Shown: positions 10,529 to 22,379, counted from the first letter of the stretch. The stretch: 64,000 bases of DNA from Anastrepha obliqua (GCF_027943255.1 NC_072892.1:163806792-163870791); one strand, 5' to 3'. Notes: generated by a model from the letters alone, not told the origin. Program-made: numbers and translations.

Positions 10529-13500
10529 CTGTCGCCAATCAAAATATATATTCACAAATGAAACGATCCATTAAATTAATAAACAAATAAATTGGGGGAA
10601 GTATTTGTAGCGCAGTGATGTGTGAAGTAAAATCGAACGAAAATATATTTTTGTAATAATAAAAAAGAGAGAAAGAGAGAGAAATAGGTTAATGAGCTCA
10701 AAAGCAGTTTGAAAGCGTTAATTTTTATATGCGTTCTGTTATGTTGTTTCTTCAAAGAATATTGTTGAATATCCTTGGAAAAGAATAATTATTAAGCACC
10801 CTTAAGTTTCAAAATAATTTTAGTTCGTTTTTTGTGAAATTCAAATACTAAAACTTACTTTACTGTTATATGTATAGTAGTTGAATGTCTTTAAATATGT
10901 GCCCAGCGAGAGTATATCGCAATGCGGGCATAGACTACCTATTGAAGACTGCATCATATCGAGGAGATAGAGAAAGTCTTCGGCTACGTAATGATCTTCC
11001 TCTAGGAACAATACCAGACCTGCAAACAGAGTTCAGTTTTCATTATTCAATACGTCACCATTTTCCATTAAAGTATTTTCATAAAGTAAAGTATAAAGTA
11101 TATTTTTGCATCGTAACCAACCTGTATGATAACGGGTCACATCCAATTGATCGAATACTCGATTCGCCTTCCACCACCAATGATGTTTGGTCTGTGTGAA
11201 TTTCGCTTCCCTGTAATGGCCGTATAGGTCTGGGTACAGCGCATTGTTGCATTTACGTGTTATGGCTCTGTTAAAAAGAAATTGAACAAAATTGCTGAGG
11301 AAATGGTAAGGATAGATAGAAAATGTGTGATTGTTAAAAATTTGGCACTCACTGATCCTTTTTCATGTCACGCGGACAGTCGTTCGGGTCTACGCCGGGA
11401 AACTCATTCGGATGCGTTTGTATAGAGTAGGGATAAAATATCTGCGAAAAGGGAAAAATAAATACATTTTTTTTTATCCAATAGTGGAACTTGAATGGTT
11501 TCGTTTTTTACTTACCTGAATCACCTTACAAAAATCTATAGTTTGCACCAAATCATTGATGTCATCGTCGTAATAGTCATGCGAGAATATTAATAAAGTC
11601 TTGGAAATATCCCTGGCCTGCGCCAGGCTAACAATCAAATGGCGTAGATAGGTTATACGTGTATGCACCTGAATTAAAAGAAGAAAATATATATATTTAT
11701 GTATTTCACTTAAAATAAAATGAAATAAAATAAAATTATAAATTATTTTAAAATAAATATATAGAAAACTAAAAAAGAAATATATAAAAGAAAATTAATA
11801 AAATAACGTTAAGGGAAATAATATAATGTCACATAAAATAAAATAAAGAAAAGTAAAAATTTTTCAAAAGAAATATAGGAAGATTAAAAAACAAAAAAAA
11901 ATACAATAAAACGAATTAACAAAAATTACAATATTTTGAATAAAAAATGGTTTTAAAAAAATTAAATTAACAAAATAAAATAAAATGAAAGAAAGTGAGT
12001 TAAAATATCAAACAAAATAAAGCAAAATGCAACAAAATAAAATAAAATAAAAATTCTTTACAAAAGGTGTAAAAAAATTAAAAAAAAATTTAAGTAAAAA
12101 ATTAAAATTAAATTAATAAAATATAATAAAGTAATAAATCATGAAATAAAATGAAATAATGAAGTGAAACTAAACTAAAATAAAATTAAAAAAAAATTGT
12201 TTTAAAGAAATATTGGAATATTAAGAAGAAAAAATTGAAATAAAATAAAATTCAAGAAAAAAATTAAATTTAATAAAAATGTTTTTAAAAAATATAGAAA
12301 AATTAAAAAATTAATTAAAATAAATATAAGAAAAAACTAAAATAATATAAATAAAGTGAGTTAAAATAATATCATATAAACTTAAATGAAATAAAAAATA
12401 AAATTAAAAAATTAATTAAAATAAATATCAGAAAAAAAACTAAAATATATAAATAAAGTGAGTTAAAATAATATCATATAAACTTAAATGAAATAAAATA
12501 AAATGGAGTAAGCTAAAATTAATTGAAATAATACAAGAATATCAAACAAAAGAAATGAAATGAAGCAAAGATAAAATAAAATAAAATTAAAAATTGTTTT
12601 AAAATATGTATATAATATAGAAAAATTAAAAACAATAAAAATATTATTAAAATAAAATTAAAAAAATAAATTAAAGTGAAATAAAACTATATCGAATAAA
12701 ATAAAATGGAATGAAATAAAAATTGTTTAAAAGACAACAAAGCCCAAAAAAAAAAAATTAAATGAATAAAAAATGTTTTTAAAAATTAAAACAAAAAAAA
12801 TTAAATTAAAATTAAGAAAATAAATAATATAAATTGAAGTACTTAGTATAAAATAAAATAAAGTAGTGACCTACAAAAAAAATAAAATAAAACGAAATGA
12901 AATAAACCAAAATGAAACAGAATAAAATCAAATTAAATGAAATTAAAAATTGTTAAAAAAAATATAGAAAAAATAAACATTTTAAATAAACTAAAGATGA
13001 AAATTAATAAAATAAAACAAAATTTGATTTGGAAAAAAATTTGACTATTAAAAAAGAAAGTTAAAATAAAAGAAAAGAATTTTTTCCAACCCACAATACA
13101 GTTTAACCTCTTCTAATGGCCGCCTCTAACAGATGGACATTTTCTTAGGGATGGGAACAAATTACCCTCTCCTGAGCGCACACTTCATTGGGGCGAATAA
13201 AATGTTACTGATGGTGAGTGTTTGCCATCTCTTTTTTGAGCCGCAGTTATACATCTTCCCTTGCCTTGGTGCCAAAATTTTTATAGACTCAGCTTTTTAT
13301 TTATTTTTATTTCAGCAATAATAATATACAGTTAAGGAAAAAACTCTACATACACCCGACTATTTTCAACTTCTAGAGAACTAGTGATAATATTCAACAT
13401 AATTTTAATGTGAATGTTTACGACATTAATAGTTAAGAATGTTGGAAGAAAAAAAGTTTGAAAATATTGGTAACTTATAAACTATTGGCGATAAACATAG

Positions 13501-16500
13501 AAATCGGTGGGAAAAAAGTCTACATACAGCTTTGGCAACTCTTAAAATACATAGGAAAATGAAGAACTTAAAGGGAAAAAACCCGTTAGTTTTCTTGATT
13601 TGCTTTATCTGTCAAACATTACAATTATTTAAATTCAGAAGGCGATTTGTAAAATACGTTTTAACTTTAAAAATGGCAAATAGAAAAGAAATTCAGCAAT
13701 CAATTCGAAATTTGGTGGTTATTTTTCGAAAAGAAAACAAATCTTACGGGGAAATTGCTGAAATAGTAAAATTAAGTCGCTCTACAGTGCAAACTATTGT
13801 CAAAAACTATAAAAAAACCAACAGTACCGAAAACAAGTCAAGGAAGGCCGAAGAAGCTTTCAAGACGCGATGTCAGTAGTGTCCTTAAAGAAGTCCAAAA
13901 AGATCCAAAAATAAGTGCCCCAAAACTAGCCGAATACCATGCAAGATGTTCGAATATTACTGTTTCATCAAGAACAGTAATAAACGTTTTACATGATAGC
14001 GGCTTTAAAAGTAGAACAGCACGCAAAAAGCCATTTATTTCAGCCAAGAATCGTCAACTTCGCCTGGATTTTGCTAAGGCACATTTACAGAAAGGAATGG
14101 ATTTTTGGAAGAAAGTTATATTTACTGATGAAAGTAAGTATAATATTTTCGGGAATGATGGCCGAAACAAGGTTTGGCGAAAACCGAATACTGCACTTGA
14201 TCCCAAAAATATTATACCTACTGTGAAACATGGTGGGGGTAGTGTTATGGTGTGGGGAGCTATGGCGGCATCAGGAGTTGGTCGATTGGTAGATATCAGT
14301 ATAAGACAATATTGGAACAAAATCTGAAGCCATCTGTGGAAAGCTTGGGCCTAGGAAACCAATGGATTTTCCAACAAGACAACGACCCCAAGCATACTGC
14401 GCATATTGTTCGAGACTGTCTTCTTTATCATGCACCAAGACAGCTCAAAACACCTCCCCAGTCACCAGACCTTAACCCAATTGAGCATATTTGGGACGTT
14501 TTGGAAAAATCTGCTCGCAAATATGATATCAGAAGTCGTGAAACACTGAAATCTGCCCTAACTCGGGCGTGGTCGGAAATTGCGCCCAGTATTACGGAGA
14601 ATTTGGTGATGTCTATGCCACGTCGTCTTCAGGCGGTTATTGAAGCCCAGGGTGGTCCTACAAAATATTAAAAATATATTGTTCTCTTTTATTTATTTAA
14701 AAGAAATCAAATATTCTATTCGATTCTTAACACTGTATGTAGACTTTTTTCTCATGAATTTTTATTGTTTTTGTTATTTCTGTTATTGTTATGCTTTTGA
14801 ATTAGCTTTTTGTTAAGTAAATAAACTTTGTTTTTGGTCCTTTAAATATTAATGCAAACGCTTTATTAATTTACCTAACGAATATCTTAGAAATACAAAC
14901 TAAGGGGGTGTATGTAGAGTTTTTTCCTTAACTGTATATAATAAAATAATTACAACACCAACAAATGAGCAATACGTGTACATATGTATATTAAATAGTT
15001 TACCTATATATATATATAATTGGCGGGTACACCCTTTTTGGGTGTTTGGCCGAGCTCCTCCTCCTATTTGTGGTGTGCGTCTTGATGTTGTTCCACAAAT
15101 GTAGGGACCTACAGTTTCAAGCCGACTCCGAACGGCAGATATTTTTATGAGGAGCTTTTTCATGGCAGAAATACACTCGGAGGTTTGTCATTGCCTGCCG
15201 AGGCGCGACCGCTATTAGAAAAATGTTTTTCTTAATTTTGGTGTTTCACCGAGATTCTCTGTGAATTCCGATTGGTAGTCACGCACCAACCCATTCGGCT
15301 TTGATGGATACTGGGTTCATTAATAGGTTTTTCCTAACAGCGGTCGCCTCTACGGCAGACCCGACACATCTCAGAGCGCATATTTGCGGTGTAAAAGCTT
15401 CTCTTGAAAACACTAATAACGGCTCCTTTTTGCCAATTATAAATCAATAAATAGTCTTCTATTCGCTAAATAATTTTATATAAGGGAAAAATTATATTTT
15501 TTCAAAATGCTTTGTTGATGGAGCTTTCGTTTCTTGAACTGAATTATAAAAGTTTGATAGTCTACAAGGAAAGAAACGTCGTCTATTGTAAAGTATTTTT
15601 TTTGGCTTACAAAGTCAATCTACATATATGTACATAAATAAGTATTTTGCTCAATAAATGAATTGAAAGCGTACAAGTATTTTTTTTTTTCAAATCTAAG
15701 TATTGCTTGTTTTCTCGATTCTACCACATCAAAGGAAATAACTTGCACATCGACCCGTATTCTGTTGCGGCTGCACTTACATACACTCCACTCACTGCAT
15801 CTATGCAGATATGTATGTATGTACTTGTGTATTGAAGTAAATTAATTCTAATTTTAATACACCCGAACACTAGAGCATTAGAGCAGTGCTTCTCAAACTG
15901 TGGTGCGAGTGATTGCGAGCCATCTGAAGCTGAATGAAAGTGGGGAGATCAAAAACAACACACCTGGAAAACTTAATGTGCCACTTCACCAGTAGAATGT
16001 GTTGCGTGGGAATATGAAAAAAAATTCTTGTAAGGACCAGAGAAACTGGAGCCAAACAAGGCAAAGCATATAGTGGAATGTACTTTGTGTGAAACGTTTA
16101 TTAAAAAACTCGATATTTAAAAAATTTGCAAACTTCGTTTGTATGCAGGAGTTTAGCAACTAAACGTTTTCCTAAGGTAAACTGGTAATGAATGGCATTT
16201 GTTTGATCCACATCGTGCATATGTATACATGCATACATATATACATGGTTTGCGAAAAGAATCACTGTACTAGGGGCCAGAAGCCTCCAAAATTGACGAA
16301 AAAATCGAGCCATTGATCGATTTTAAAGAACTTCGCATAGAAATGTTTTTGGGGCGCTGGTTACAAATCTGAAGTTAATTAATAAAAATAGTGGATCTAA
16401 TATGACGGAGGACTTTTAAATGCAATCATTCGGTTTGAATTGGATTTAATTAAATTTCGTATAGAGACTTTTGGGGGCCTTACTAATCTGTAGTTAGTTT

Positions 16501-19500
16501 TTCAAAATTAAAAAATGGCGGACGACTTTTAAAGACATCATCTGATTTTAATTACATTTTGTTTAGGGGGGATTTTAGAGCGCTGATTACGAATCTGAAG
16601 TTAGTTTGTCAAAATTCCAAAAAAAAAAAAAAAATAATGGCGTATGCTTGTATTGTGTACGGGCTCTTTGAGATTAAAAATGAAAGCTCATTTAAATTTA
16701 CAATAATATGAAAAGAATAAGACTTATTTTTGTTTTTGTTATATTTATCACGTTATCTGCATAACGTTTTTTTATATATTTTTATTTATATATATTTTTT
16801 TTAAATTTTAATAAGAACTCTAAAATAACAAAATAAAATAAAAATTTAAAAAATATCTCTAATAAAATTATGCAATGCGTTAAAGAACTATACCGCAGGG
16901 ATTTAATGACAATTTATTTGTTTCTGATTTAAATTCAATCAAATTCTACCAAACGTTCATATTATACCAAAATCCAATTCAAACTGCATACCCTAATTTT
17001 TGTGAAAATTCTGCTATGTATGAAATTTATATGAAAATTTGTTGAACTTTTGTTTAAACTTCGCATAGAAGGAGTTTGGAAGTCGCTGATTACGACTTCG
17101 AAGTTAGTTTTTCAAAATTCAAAATGCAATTTATGTTGCTTTCGTAGGAGAATGTATATATTCTTAAAAAAACAAAATATTAAAATCAAATAAAAAACAA
17201 ATAAATGGTCAAAACTTGTCAGTAAGTCATACTGCTTTGTTATTTAATGCAAAATATTTTACAAGGTGAAGTCCAAAATAAACAAGACTGAGCTAAAATA
17301 GAAACAAAAGGAGCTTTGTTCTGATAACTTCGAGCTTATTCATTCAAAATAGTCTCTTCTGGCCTCGATACATAGCATTTTGCGCGATATAAATGCTTTC
17401 TGATAGAGTGTTTCAGGTCATTGACCGGAATATCCTTCAGGATGTCGCAGCAAGCCTTTTGGATGGCCTCTACGGACGCAAAACGTTTTCCTTTCAGGGC
17501 CAAATGCAATTTTCCGAATATTTAGAAGTCACAGGGAGCCATATCAGGCGAATACGGTGAGTGATTGATGGTTAAAATGCGGCTTCTAGTCAAAAAATCA
17601 GTCACAAGAGTGGATTGATGAGGTGGTGTATTATCATGCAATAAGCGCCAGCTTCCTACTTCGCGGTAGTCAGGACGAATTCAACGAATGCGATGCAACA
17701 AACGTTTCAAAACGCCAAGATAGAACATTGCATTGACGGTGTGGCCCATTGGCACGAACTCCTTGTGGACAATTTCCTTGGAATCGTAAAAGCAAATGAG
17801 CATCAACTTGATTTTTTACTTATAAAAAACACGATTTTTTGGGTGGTGGCTCAGACTTTTCGTAAGACCAAATAATCAGTAAAAATGCAATAAATCGATG
17901 TTTTGGATATTGAATTAAGATTCCATGAATTTTAACGATGATTTCGGTTAATTTTTGATACATTTTCGAACAATTTCGATTGAGTTTTCGGTGACTACTG
18001 ATTTTGGGTGGCCCGCATGTTTATTGTCATTTATGTCCTCACAACCATCTCTGAAACGTGTAAACCACTCATGAGCTCTGGCATGAGATATACAATCATA
18101 CACTTTTTTCATCAATGCAAATTTTCTACCGATTTTAAAACAAAATTTGATATTAGCCTTTGTGCGAAACTCATTTTTGTACCGATGATACAAGCACACT
18201 GACACTTTAGACCCAATAACTTCGCTTCCACTGAACCGAATGTTACCAAGATTTCACTGGAAGTCAGCTAGGGATGTAACTTCCAATGCACTAACTCATT
18301 AAAAAGATGGCACCATCAGAAGCATTTTTTTGCCGCCAGTCTTGCTAATTTTGGACTTTGCCTTGTATTAGGGAAAGATCAACAACAGAATCATTAACAA
18401 ATTAATTCTCATTATGAATATATGAAGTGGTTGTAATAGTCAATAGTTTGACTTTATTTACCAAAATTTCAAGAAAGCAAACCTCCCACGACTTGCAGAG
18501 TTTTTCCTTCCTTCTTTTATATGCACCCTCAAATCACTTCTGAAATAATCTCCTGGAATAACCTAACCTTCACTGACCTCATTTCATTTGTCAAGCGCAC
18601 TTCATGTTTTTTGTTTTTCAACCAAAGCATTCTATAAATGATACACAACAGTAACCAATAGCTGGGCACAGGGGCGCATTTCTCTTTCTATAGGCGCTTT
18701 CGATTCGCCACTTCTCTGTTCGCTTAATGCGAAATTTGCATGGGAAAGCAACAGTAAAGTTATCGAGCAAGATTCGCCGCTTGCGAGCATTGATATGCCT
18801 CATAAAACCGGTATAACCAAGGTTGATAGAATACAAGGTTGCGCCTCCCAAATTCGCTGTGTCGTCAGGTTCTATGAATTAACAAAAAAAAAAGGGAAGA
18901 AGAAGTAGAAGAGTAGGCGGAAGCAATAGAAACTACCAAACATAAGAAATTATGCACACACACGCACATTCTTGCCACGGCGTCATCCCCATAAAAACGG
19001 AAAAAATTGCATTTGGAGGCCTTAGCTTTATCAGTGCTTTCACAATTTAACATGCGGCACTTCGTTTTTATTAGTGGTTTAGTTTAAATCACACAAATCA
19101 TAATATTATCAAGCTATCCAGTGAATTTGCACAAACACGTAACTTCTCGTGTTGTTGTTGTAGCAGTAATACAAGCCTTGTCAGTGTAGGGTATATCACC
19201 GGGCGTCTTCGTCTAGCTCATCTAAAGGTAGGCCGAGCAAACTTGCTGTTTCGACAGGTTGGGTCCAGATGGAGAGGGGTGTTAGGCGAGTAGGTTTGAT
19301 AGGGCATGTGAAAAGGTGATTAGTGTCGTGCAGGGTGCCTTCACATGCCGGATATACGTTTGGTAGGTCGGGGTTAATTCTGGATAAGTAGGAGTTTAAC
19401 CTGCTACAATATCCAGAACGTAATTGTGTCAACGTAATTTCTCCTCTTGTTTGCCTTGTTCTTTTGCTTGCCCTAACGTCAGACTTGTCAAAATTGCGAA

Positions 19501-20535
19501 TAATAAACTGTTCTGGGCAGACTCCATCTTCAGTACTAAATCAGCTTTGGTTATACCTCATACAACTGGTATAACTCACTATTTCCACAGCTGCCAAATT
19601 TCTCTTCTGATACTAAGCAAATTTCATTAGTCCGTATTCATACCGAGCAAATTTCGTTGCTTCAACTTAGCGAATTCCCCTTTGCAATATTATTGCACGG
19701 ATTGGAATTCATGCTATTCGTGCATTATAAAAGGGTTTATAAGGGGATATAGAGAATGCCCCTAATATTTGTACGAAATCTTACCTGTATTACAATTATC
19801 ACAGAATCATTTTGCAACGGACCATAAGTGTCCTCATTTAAAACTATTTGCAGTTCATTATACTTGGCGATTTGCTGCTTTATCTCCGAAATATTTGGTG
19901 GATGATAATAATCCGCATAGGAAGCGTTATATCTACCTGCACTCGTGCTATTATGCTGCACTGCAATTAGAAAGAAGTGAAACCCTAAATTTGATAATTC
20001 AGTCGTAGATTATTTTCTCTAACTTACTATGTGCGGCTGCTGTTTGGTTTCTAGATTTCGGCGTTAGAAACTTATGCAACACCGATGGCACCATTGAGAG
20101 CATCGCATCGATTGAATCATTTGTTGGCTCGCCAAGCATTGACAATTCACGGGAATCAGCTGTTTCATGAGAGCAAGAAAATAAATATTTATAGCTTTGT
20201 TTATAATTTATAATTTATCTCTCTTTAGAAATGCTTAAGTACCCTTAATAGGCGTAACGGATCGTCTCGTACTTACTGTAATTAAATACGTGTAGCTGCA
20301 TTAGGGCGAATACGATAAGCGCCACACCAATGATTCCACGTATGTAGTAGGTATTCCGTTTTCGATGCATGAATCCGGTGTTAGGCAACGGCAGGGGTAT
20401 TTTGCGTACTGTGAAGTTAAGTGGGCGAAATTAAAAAAAGAAAAAAGCATTAAAAATACTCTCACGTCGCAGGCAAAGTAAGTGGGCAGCTGACTTCTGA
20501 AAAAAAAAATCATTCAAAAGAAACTCACCCCTCAT
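10181..20535 (-). CDS. Mgat2: Mgat2, GnT-II, N-terminal 404 codons in eight exons (3' exons outside window)
   Basis: Golgi enzyme (EC 2.4.1.143) that adds the beta-1,2-GlcNAc to the alpha-1,6-mannose arm, committing N-glycans to the complex type. Exons (minus strand): 20535-20529, 20408-20277, 19960-19785, 11668-11516, 11441-11353, 11267-11122, 11019-10859, 10528-10181. Together they total 1212 nt with consistent phases and GT-AG borders. A type II signal anchor lies at residues ~24-43 (IIGVALIVFALM). The stem has N-x-S/T sites. The catalytic domain starts at residue ~106 with HTRITYLR and LIFSHDYY, then PNEFPGVDPNDCPRD, YGHYREAKFTQTKHHWWWK, and FLEEDHYVAEDF (the metal-site EED, ~241-243), then DILSLGTY. 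Residues ~289-404 are a low-complexity insert absent from vertebrate MGAT2. The terminal ~150-180 residues are missing. The 8.1 kb intron 3 holds several transposons. Confidence 0.95.
10859..11019 (-). CDS. Mgat2: Mgat2 coding exon 7 (EED metal-site motif)
   Basis: Acceptor GTTTGCAG, donor GTAAGT. Encodes LVLFLEEDHYVAEDF, the GnT-II equivalent of the DxD Mn2+/UDP-binding motif, followed by a Cys pair (LCPHCDILSLGTY) that matches the CPEC pair of the human enzyme. Confidence 0.96.
11122..11267 (-). CDS. Mgat2: Mgat2 coding exon 6
   Basis: Acceptor TTTAACAG, donor GTTGGT. Encodes KCNNALYPDLYGHYREAKF and TQTKHHWWWKANRVFDQLD, the GnT-II signature segment with three consecutive Trp. Confidence 0.96.
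11353..11441 (-). CDS. Mgat2: Mgat2 coding exon 5
   Basis: Acceptor TTTCGCAG, donor GTGAGT (phase 2). Encodes IFYPYSIQTHPNEFPGVDP and NDCPRDMKKD, a near-invariant GnT-II block. Confidence 0.96.
11516..11668 (-). CDS. Mgat2: Mgat2 coding exon 4
   Basis: Acceptor TTAATTCAG, donor GTAAGT, 51 codons in phase 0. VHTRITYLRHLIVSLAQARD and TLLIFSHDYY are the conserved nucleotide-sugar binding start of GnT-II; NDLVQTIDFCKVIQ closes the exon. Confidence 0.96.
11690..13080. repeat. A+T-rich degenerate (AAAAT)n-type array
   Basis: About 1.4 kb consisting almost wholly of A and T in units like AAAATAAAAT and AAAAATTAAA, with a few longer repeated blocks (for example ATCATATAAACTTAAATGAA near 12371 and again near 12472). 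It lies in Mgat2 intron 3, directly upstream of exon 4 in transcript orientation. Confidence 0.85.
13329..14934 (+). mobile_element. Tc1-like transposon, full length with IR/DR ends
   Basis: 1606 bp element flanked by TA. The outer 29 bp terminal repeats (start CAGTTAAGGAAAAAACTCTA) are perfect inverted copies at 13329-13357 and 14906-14934. A second inner pair (AAAAAAGTCTACATACAG at 13512-13529, inverse at 14733-14750) shares the core CTACATACA with the outer repeat. Two binding-site repeats per end is the IR/DR layout of Tc1 relatives such as Sleeping Beauty. It lies inside Mgat2 intron 3, in the opposite orientation to the gene. Confidence 0.93.
13673..14671 (+). pseudogene. Tc1 (DD34E) transposase with two frameshifts
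   Basis: About 333 codons in total, the family's usual size. ATG at 13673. The N-terminal PAIRED-type HTH carries SYGEIAEIVKLSRSTVQTIV, then the linker GRPKKLSRRDVSS. Catalytic blocks are FTDESKYNIFG (D1), WIFQQDNDPKHTA (D2) and SPDLNPIEHIWDVLE (E), with 34 residues between D2 and E. Small indels break the frame near 13845 and again near 14285. The blocks otherwise match well, so the copy is recent but inactive. Confidence 0.93.
15006..15302 (-). mobile_element. tRNA-derived SINE, minus orientation
   Basis: Same family as the complete copy at 48299-48610, read on the minus strand. Box A-like AGCCGAATGGGTT is present near 15300. The box B segment is deleted. The body (TCTGCCGTTCGGAGTCGGCT) and the tail (ACACCCAAAAAGGGTGTACC, then AATTATATATATA) are well kept. 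It inserted just outside the Tc1 element. Confidence 0.85.
15303..17284. other. no gene recognised; intron 3 DNA with short repeats
   Basis: AT-rich Mgat2 intron. Part of a second SINE-like fragment may lie at 15350-15420. The only structured feature is the ~115 bp repeat listed separately at 16325-17130. Confidence 0.5.
16325..17130. repeat. degenerate ~100-125 bp tandem repeat, four units
   Basis: Units beginning near 16330, 16455, 16555 and 17058 share GAATCTGAAGTTAGTTTTTC and the following AAAATTAAAAAATGGCGGA, with many substitutions. The first three are adjacent; the fourth is separated by about 400 bp. No ORF. Confidence 0.6.
17285..18235 (-). pseudogene. mariner (DD34D) transposase relic
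   Basis: Minus strand. The start region has HARAHEWFTRFRDGCEDIND (HTH and linker). A deleted middle keeps VHKEFVPMGHTVNAMFYLGV. The catalytic end is LLHDNTPPHQSTLVTDFL, then YSPDMAPCDF, giving 34 residues between Asp 2 and Asp 3. A stop follows immediately, then a readable C-terminus (KHLYRAKCYVSRPEETILNE). Several stops and an internal deletion leave it inactive. Confidence 0.85.
18236..19146. other. no gene recognised
   Basis: Intron 3 DNA. The minus strand is open at 18618-18851, but I recognise no family in it and codon content does not stand out. A (GAA)-rich patch lies near 18893. Confidence 0.4.
19148..19432 (-). mobile_element. 5'-truncated jockey-clade LINE
   Basis: Minus strand. 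ORF2 C-terminus with RSGYCSRLNSYLSRINPDLP, the Cys/His motif YPACEGTLHDTNHLFTCP, then PLDELDEDAR and a stop. The 3' tail is GTATTACTGCTACAACAACA. Near-identical ACGTAACTTCTC and ACGTAATTTCTC flank the two ends, a target duplication of about 12 bp. It sits in Mgat2 intron 3. Confidence 0.88.
19785..19960 (-). CDS. Mgat2: Mgat2 coding exon 3 (stem)
   Basis: Acceptor AATTGCAG, donor GTAAGA. Encodes the lumenal stem with three N-glycosylation sequons (NST, NAS, NIS) and ends in NDSVIIVIQ, the first strand of the catalytic domain. An 8.1 kb intron full of transposons follows. Confidence 0.95.
20277..20408 (-). CDS. Mgat2: Mgat2 coding exon 2 (signal anchor)
   Basis: Acceptor CTTCACAG, donor GTAAGT. 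Encodes a basic cytosolic tail (MHRKRN) followed by the hydrophobic segment GIIGVALIVFALMQLHVF, the single membrane anchor of a Golgi type II protein. Confidence 0.95.
20529..20535 (-). CDS. Mgat2: Mgat2 coding exon 1 (start codon)
   Basis: ATG at 20535-20533, then AGG G and the donor GTGAGT. The split third codon is completed by TA of exon 2 to give Val. The same exon upstream carries an in-frame (GCA)n run encoding Ala with no other ATG before a stop, so this ATG is the likeliest start. Confidence 0.85.
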
Positions 20536-20620
20536 GTTGGATTGTGCAGCTGTGGCTTTCGCCGCTGCCGTTGCTGCTGCTGCTGCTGCTGCTGCTTTTG
20601 CCTACGATTAATTACACCTT
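20536..20620 (-). other. Mgat2: probable 5' UTR part of the Mgat2 start exon with (GCA)n
   Basis: Upstream of the ATG on the minus strand is an in-frame run of GCA/GCG/GCC (Ala) codons preceded by TAG. A weak acceptor (AATCGTAG) lies at the start of the run. It is probably leader sequence; an N-terminal poly-Ala extension is possible only if an upstream exon supplied an in-frame ATG. Confidence 0.4.
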
Positions 20621-21077
20621 AATGATCAATTTGTTATGGGCTTAGCAATCACCATTCCGATGACTATAAAGTTGTTCGTTAGAGAAGAGAAGAAGAAGAA
20701 AAAAAAATATCGTCAAAAGTGTTTTATTTAAGTATAAGCATAAAATATTTTTGTATACGCAATGGAATTTAAACGTAATGAGTGTAATAAAATTAATTTA
20801 ATGTATCGCCACTACGTTGAGGCTTAGTTAAAAATGTGGTACGTTTAGGCTTTTTTATGCGCCCGGGTGATGAACTGCTTGAAGCTGAGAAAATTTGATA
20901 TTAACATTATTTGCGTGATGCTTGCGAGCTTTTTCTCTAATTTGCTTTATGCTTCCGTATTTCAATCTACAAATGGAGAAACGTAATCAGATTTAATACT
21001 TTCTTATCATAAGCCGATATTTTATAAATAAACACTTATGTAAGTACGTTAACGACACCAAATGCTGTATACAGGGT

Positions 21078-21920
21078 GTACGGTGGTTGAATTAGGTTTT
21101 AAATTACAATATTCGACATTTACGTGATGCCACAAGTGAAGATTTAATTCGTTCATGGCTGCAAAGCTTCCGGGAAAAAAGCTCGCTGGTAAACAACCAA
21201 CAACTGGGGTTCAGCCGGACATCGAGAACAAATGAAAATATTGAAATCCGTGATACAATTTTGTACTATAATCGGCGTCAATGCGTGCTTAAAAGAGCGT
21301 CTGCCCTGGGACTACCACAAACTGTTGTGCTTGAAATATTGAGCATTTTAGATTTCGCCCCTTCAAAATTGAAATTGTGCAAGCGCTTAGGTCTCACGAT
21401 TACAATTTGCGTAAAAATTTTTACAAGTCAATACTGAAACGAATTCGTCCGGTAAACACTATCTTTTGGAGTTTAAGGCCATTTTCATTCAATGAAAGAA
21501 GTGTAAATAAGCAAAATTGCCGGTATTATTCACCACTAGTAGAATATTAACAGTCACTCCATAGTCCCAAAGTGACGGTTTTCTGCGCATTGTGAAGCAG
21601 TGGAATAATTGGACCATATTTTTTTGAAAATAGTAATTTCTGTGGACAGTGCCTCTTATTCACACACGCTCAACGAACATTTTCTGCCAATAATTAGAGA
21701 ACATCCTTCCCCAATACACACAAATGGTTTCAGCAAGGTGGCGTCACGCCGCCTATGAAACAAACCTACGACCATCTCACATTAAAAGAAAATATCGTTC
21801 GTGAGATTAAAGGGCACCCTGACAACACTTCTCCAGCAAGTGGCACGGAGTACGGGGGCCCAGATATCAAGAGTGCATCCGACATAAAGGTCAACATTTA
21901 GAGGAATTAATTTTGAAAAA
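21078..21920 (+). pseudogene. decayed mariner-like (probably DD41D) transposase
   Basis: Plus strand, heavily mutated. Readable blocks are VNKQNCRYYSPLVE, SPKVTVFCAL, GIIGPYFFEN, WFQQGGVTPP (the second catalytic Asp changed to Gly) and ENIVREIKG. ACAGGGTGTACGGTGG near 21071 and CCCACTGTACATATG near 22011 may be remnants of the ends. An old inactive copy. Confidence 0.65.
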
Positions 21921-22379
21921 ATACTTGTCTTGTTGGTAATATTTATTGTAATGAGCTTTTATCATTAGTAACTCTTTTTTAAATTAGCTTTTAATTAATA
22001 ATTTTCTCGGACCCACTGTACATATGTATGTGCATATAGGTACACCCCTATGTTCAGCGAAGAGATTGTGGACGCTGGCTTTAGAGAAAATATATTAAGA
22101 TTTTGAGAAAACAAAACAAGCAGCGATTTTTATTACTATTGTGTAAGAAATTTCTTTCTTTTGTTACGAGGAACAAGAAATCTCTCGTACCTGGGAGGCT
22201 GCTAAAGCCTATTGATAGTCACTCAAATTACCATTTTGAAGGTTAAACTGTATTCTGCATAATCATAGTCCCACGATAAATCTAAGTTTAGCTGAGACTT
22301 AAATATTTAAACCCTTAATAAATTTAAGTTAAATTAGTACGACGTTTTAGTAAGAACCAGCTTTGAGACAATCTATTAA

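Noticed and set aside
10254..10574. Plus-strand open frame of about 106 codons with a hydrophobic start
   Set aside because: It is the complement of the Ser/Asn/Thr-rich Mgat2 exon 8; the Val/Leu run is the antisense of simple repeats.
14900..15163. Conserved small protein with the start MKKLLIKISAVRSRLET (also at 44489)
   Set aside because: The same frame recurs because it is part of the SINE body; it is not a gene.
18618..18851. Possible minus-strand exon of 77 codons
   Set aside because: No recognisable domain, and it lies inside Mgat2 intron 3 without convincing splice sites.
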